DNA from: an uncultured Wenzhouxiangella sp.
GTDB lineage: Bacteria > Pseudomonadota > Gammaproteobacteria > Xanthomonadales > Wenzhouxiangellaceae
Direction of reading: 5' to 3'
Length of the DNA: 17,129 nt
Assembly: GCA_937876395.1 (NCBI GenBank)
Contig: CALEIM010000036.1
Coordinates: forward strand, 1-17,129
Part shown: positions 15,016 to 17,129 of the stretch, piece by piece
How the letters are laid out: each line of letters opens with the position of its first letter
Numbering within the stretch: the first letter of the stretch is position 1
The notes under the pieces: generated by a model
Databases searched by the model: none
Seen by the model: the letters and a program-made list of their open reading frames with translations, nothing else
Told to the model about the DNA's origin: nothing
Program-made: the position numbers and the translations under genes

Positions 15016-15243
15016 CGATCCGGACGCAATTCATGTTGAAATTCCTCAGAGGATAAAGCAACCGCGGTTCTGTAAACTCGCTCATCCTTTCGCCAGCACG
15101 ATTGTTTCATCGTGAGCCAGACGCGGCCGGTCCCTCACTGATCAGAGTTCTCCATGACTACCGCTGAGATCAGTCTCAGGCAGCTATCTTCGTTTGGGAA
15201 CAGGGACACTACGCGTGTTCGCAACACGGACGTGCTAATGAAA
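15016..15243. other. intergenic region with several small hairpins, no gene recognised
   Basis: Hairpins are CACGAT/ATCGTG at 15097-15114, CTGAGA/TCTCAG at 15164-15179, and CGTGTT/AACACG at 15214-15228. None has a T-run on the minus strand, where the transporter gene would end, so no classical terminator is called. The stretch GGGAACAGGGACACT at 15196-15210 recalls short repeat ends near REP-associated transposase genes, but no paired copy is visible here. The open frames across the region look non-coding. Confidence 0.5.
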
Positions 15244-16623
15244 CTATTGGTAGCCGATCAGTACTGCCACGACCAGAGCAATGGCGCCAAGCACCAGCAG
15301 TTTGATGAACAGCGGCAGAATAAAGCGGAACCAGCGGTCGTAGGGGATGCCGGCCAGGCCGAGGATGCCCATCAGAATGGCATTGGTCGGCATGATCAGA
15401 TTGCCGAGGCCGTCGCCAAGTTGAAAGGCCAGCACCGAGACTTGGCGGCTGACCTCGACCACATCGCCAATCGGGGCCATCAGAGGCATGGTGACATAGG
15501 CCTGGCCGCTGCCGGACGGGATGAACAGATTCAGCGTGGCCTGAATGAACAGCATGCCAACCGCCGAAAGCCAGGCGGGGACCATTTCCAGCGGGGTTGA
15601 GAGCAGATGCACCAGAGTGTGCAACACCAGTGCATCTTCAAGTAAAAGAGCAATGGCGCGGGCAAAGCCGATGATCAGGGCGGTGCCGGCCAGTTCGGCC
15701 GCGCCCTTGGTGAACGCGCTGGCCATGGCATCCAGTTTCAAGCCGCCGATCAGTCCGGAAGCAATCGCCAGCAGCATGAACACAGCGCCCAGCTCGGTCA
15801 GATACCAGCCGTAAAAGGTAATGCCTATCACCAGGGCGATAAGTGCAACGAGCGCGGCCAGCACCACCCCAAGGCGTCGTCCGTTCATGGGTATCTGCTC
15901 GGTGATCTCCGGTGCTTGAGCCGCTGGCACATCAGCAACCAGGCTTTGGCCGGGATCGGCCTGGACCTTGCGTGCATACGACCAGATGTGATGAAAACCG
16001 ACGCCGAAAAACGGTATCCACAGCAACAGCCTGTACCACATGCCTGATGTCGGTTCGAGGCCCGCAACGTCCTGGGCAATCAGTAGAGTAAAGGGGTTGA
16101 TGAGGGCGACAGCGTAGCCAATGGCGTAGCCAACGACCAGAATGCCAATGGCGGTAACCGTGTCCATCCGCATGGCCGCGCACAAGGTGATCAGAATGGC
16201 AGCCAGCGGGATGTATTCTTCGGCAATACCAAGCGTGGCTGACGCAATCCCGAAGCACAGCATACCAATCAGAATCAGCAGCCGCGGTGCGCCGCCGAAG
16301 CGCAGAATGATGCGGTTCAAAAAGGCGTCGATCGCTCCGGTCTCGCGGATAACTGCCAGTGCGCCGCCGATGATCAGAACAAAGAAGATGATGCCCTGGG
16401 CATCGGCCATGGCGCGCGGGACGACGGTAAACAGGGACCATGGCCCGAGGCGCGGGGCTTCTTCCAGCGTGTCATAGGTGCCCGCAACGACCATTTCTCG
16501 ACCGACTTCGTTGAGCTCGGTCTGAAATTCTCCGGCGGGAAGTAGCCAGGTCAGCACCAGGGCCAGCGCCATCATGAAGAACATCAGCACCAGGGTATGC
16601 GGCACTTGAAAGGATTTTGACAT
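15244..16623 (-). CDS. YfcC-family (DcuC/AbgT-related superfamily) membrane transporter
   Basis: The start at 16623 (MSKSFQVPHTLVLMFF) gives 459 residues. An upstream start at 16698 is rejected because it would translate through a perfect hairpin. AGAGGG is visible about 12 bases upstream. The protein is a strongly hydrophobic inner-membrane carrier with about twelve predicted helices. The family pattern is visible: VPHTLVLMFF with WLLPAGEF at the N-terminus, IGGALAVIRETGAIDAFL, ATLGIAEEYIPL, and IPSGSGQAYVTMPLMAPIGD near the C-terminus. YfcC relatives are thought to move dicarboxylates, amino acids or peptides; the substrate here is unknown. It follows an S9 peptidase gene on the same strand with a 116-base gap, which suggests uptake or exchange of peptide or amino acid products. 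Confidence 0.9.
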   Translation of the reverse strand: MSKSFQVPHTLVLMFFMMALALVLTWLLPAGEFQTELNEVGREMVVAGTYDTLEEAPRLGPWSLFTVVPRAMADAQGIIFFVLIIGGALAVIRETGAIDAFLNRIILRFGGAPRLLILIGMLCFGIASATLGIAEEYIPLAAILITLCAAMRMDTVTAIGILVVGYAIGYAVALINPFTLLIAQDVAGLEPTSGMWYRLLLWIPFFGVGFHHIWSYARKVQADPGQSLVADVPAAQAPEITEQIPMNGRRLGVVLAALVALIALVIGITFYGWYLTELGAVFMLLAIASGLIGGLKLDAMASAFTKGAAELAGTALIIGFARAIALLLEDALVLHTLVHLLSTPLEMVPAWLSAVGMLFIQATLNLFIPSGSGQAYVTMPLMAPIGDVVEVSRQVSVLAFQLGDGLGNLIMPTNAILMGILGLAGIPYDRWFRFILPLFIKLLVLGAIALVVAVLIGYQ

Positions 16624-16650
16624 GATGGTGGTTTTCCCTCTTTGATTCAG

Positions 16651-16680
16651 TGCAATCCCGGCGCGGTGGCCGGGATTGCA
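16651..16680. repeat. perfect 12-bp stem-loop between the S9 peptidase and YfcC genes
   Basis: TGCAATCCCGGC at 16651-16662 and GCCGGGATTGCA at 16669-16680 pair perfectly around a six-base loop. On the minus strand, the direction of transcription, no T-run follows, so it is more likely an intercistronic mRNA-stabilising hairpin or a regulator site than a full terminator. A small dyad TCACA/TGTGA at 16703-16715 and the palindrome CTGTACAG at 16686-16693 are in the same gap. Confidence 0.75.
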
Positions 16681-16739
16681 TATTTCTGTACAGGCCAAGC
16701 CTTCACAGGCTGTGACGGTGCAGTTCCTGCCGGATCGGA

Positions 16740-17129
16740 TCAGTCGTTGTTGCCAGCCTGGGCGTTTTTGCCGATATGGTCGTCAAGAAACTCAAGCATG
16801 GCGTTGTAGAAATCGACACGATTGTCGACATCGAAAAAGCCGTGGCCTTCTTCTTCCTTGAGCATCCACTTGTAGCTCTTGCCGATTTTGTCCAGTGCCG
16901 CGCGCAGGCGCTCGTAGTGGCCAACGACCACGCGCACATCGGAGCCGCCATGGACCAGAAACAGCTCGGCCTTGATCTTGTCGACATTGTGCACCGGCGA
17001 ATTTTTGTGCAGACGCTCCATATCGCTGCCAACTGCGCTGGACATGAAGCGTTCAAAGCTGGCACGCCCCTCCCGGCCAGCGCCGCGCTGGCGGGGATCG
17101 CGGCGGTGACCGCGCTGTACGGCGGCATG
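16740..17129 (-). CDS. S9 family (prolyl oligopeptidase-like) serine peptidase, C-terminal part only
   Basis: The frame is open from the window edge at 17129 to TGA at 16742-16740, giving 129 residues of the alpha/beta-hydrolase C-terminus; the gene begins beyond the window. The catalytic aspartate is in LVHGGSDVRV and the catalytic histidine in KEEEGHGFFD. The pattern ASFERFMSSAVGSDMERLHKNSPV just before is typical of S9 peptidases of the acylaminoacyl or dipeptidyl type, which cut short peptides in the periplasm or outside. The nucleophile serine (GxSxGG) lies upstream and cannot be seen. An ATG at 17045 is internal. The protein precedes the YfcC transporter. Confidence 0.9.
   Translation of the reverse strand, partial: HAAVQRGHRRDPRQRGAGREGRASFERFMSSAVGSDMERLHKNSPVHNVDKIKAELFLVHGGSDVRVVVGHYERLRAALDKIGKSYKWMLKEEEGHGFFDVDNRVDFYNAMLEFLDDHIGKNAQAGNND

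Noticed and set aside
15154..15600. Plus-strand open frame of 148 codons over the transporter C-terminus
   Set aside because: It is mostly antisense to the YfcC-family gene and is Gln/His/Asp-rich without any family signal.
16624..16698. 25-residue N-terminal extension of the YfcC-family transporter
   Set aside because: It translates the perfect stem-loop at 16651-16680, and family members start at a sequence like MSKSFQVPHTLVLM.
16703..16715. TCACA-GGC-TGTGA as a CRP site
   Set aside because: CRP sites are TGTGA-N6-TCACA; the half-sites here are in the reverse order with a three-base spacer.
16703..17128. Alternative minus-strand frame over the S9 peptidase end, suggesting a frameshift
   Set aside because: The frame with the catalytic Asp and His motifs is open to the window edge and reads ASFERFMSSAVGSD just upstream, as expected, so no frameshift is needed.

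Overview
The window is high-GC (roughly 60 percent or more) bacterial chromosome. It looks like an aerobic, probably marine or saline gammaproteobacterium. RimK closely resembles the E. coli enzyme, and a bacterial wax ester synthase/DGAT, a phasin and an acyl-CoA-binding protein suggest lipid-storing Gammaproteobacteria (Xanthomonadales/Chromatiales, Wenzhouxiangella-like). The taxonomic placement is inference. No tRNA, rRNA, CRISPR array, integrase or complete insertion sequence was seen.

Layout. (1) 1-898, plus strand: the 3' part of an FAH-family acylpyruvase (YcgM/FAHD1-like), overlapped by a small membrane protein. (2) 895-1164: a 270-bp element bounded by 33-nt inverted repeats with one mismatch and containing two further long nested hairpins. 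It is best read as a non-autonomous palindromic (MITE/BIME-like) insertion and is the least explained object in the window. (3) 1225-2372, plus: a coupled pair of unknown genes, one soluble and one two-helix membrane protein. (4) 7278 down to 2402, minus: a tight run of E1 alpha, E1 beta and E2 of a 2-oxo acid dehydrogenase, then an ATP-dependent zinc protease/retropepsin-like protein and RimK. No E3 (lipoamide dehydrogenase) gene is present. (5) 7497-10346, plus: a secreted penicillin-acylase-family Ntn hydrolase, divergent from the dehydrogenase run and closed by a strong terminator. (6) 10418-14941: a protein with SecB-like features, a wax ester synthase/diacylglycerol acyltransferase, a TPR protein, a phasin, a TetR regulator and an acyl-CoA-binding protein. 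(7) 15244-17129, minus: a YfcC-family transporter preceded by the C-terminal end of an S9 serine peptidase.

How the genes may work together. Region 6 reads as a neutral-lipid/polyester storage neighbourhood. The acyl-CoA-binding protein would carry acyl-CoA, WS/DGAT would esterify it, the phasin would coat the granules, and the TetR protein may regulate some of this. The 2-oxo acid dehydrogenase supplies acyl-CoA from pyruvate or branched-chain keto acids. The S9 peptidase and YfcC transporter suggest use of peptides, amino acids or carboxylates. These links rest on gene context and family knowledge, not on direct evidence.
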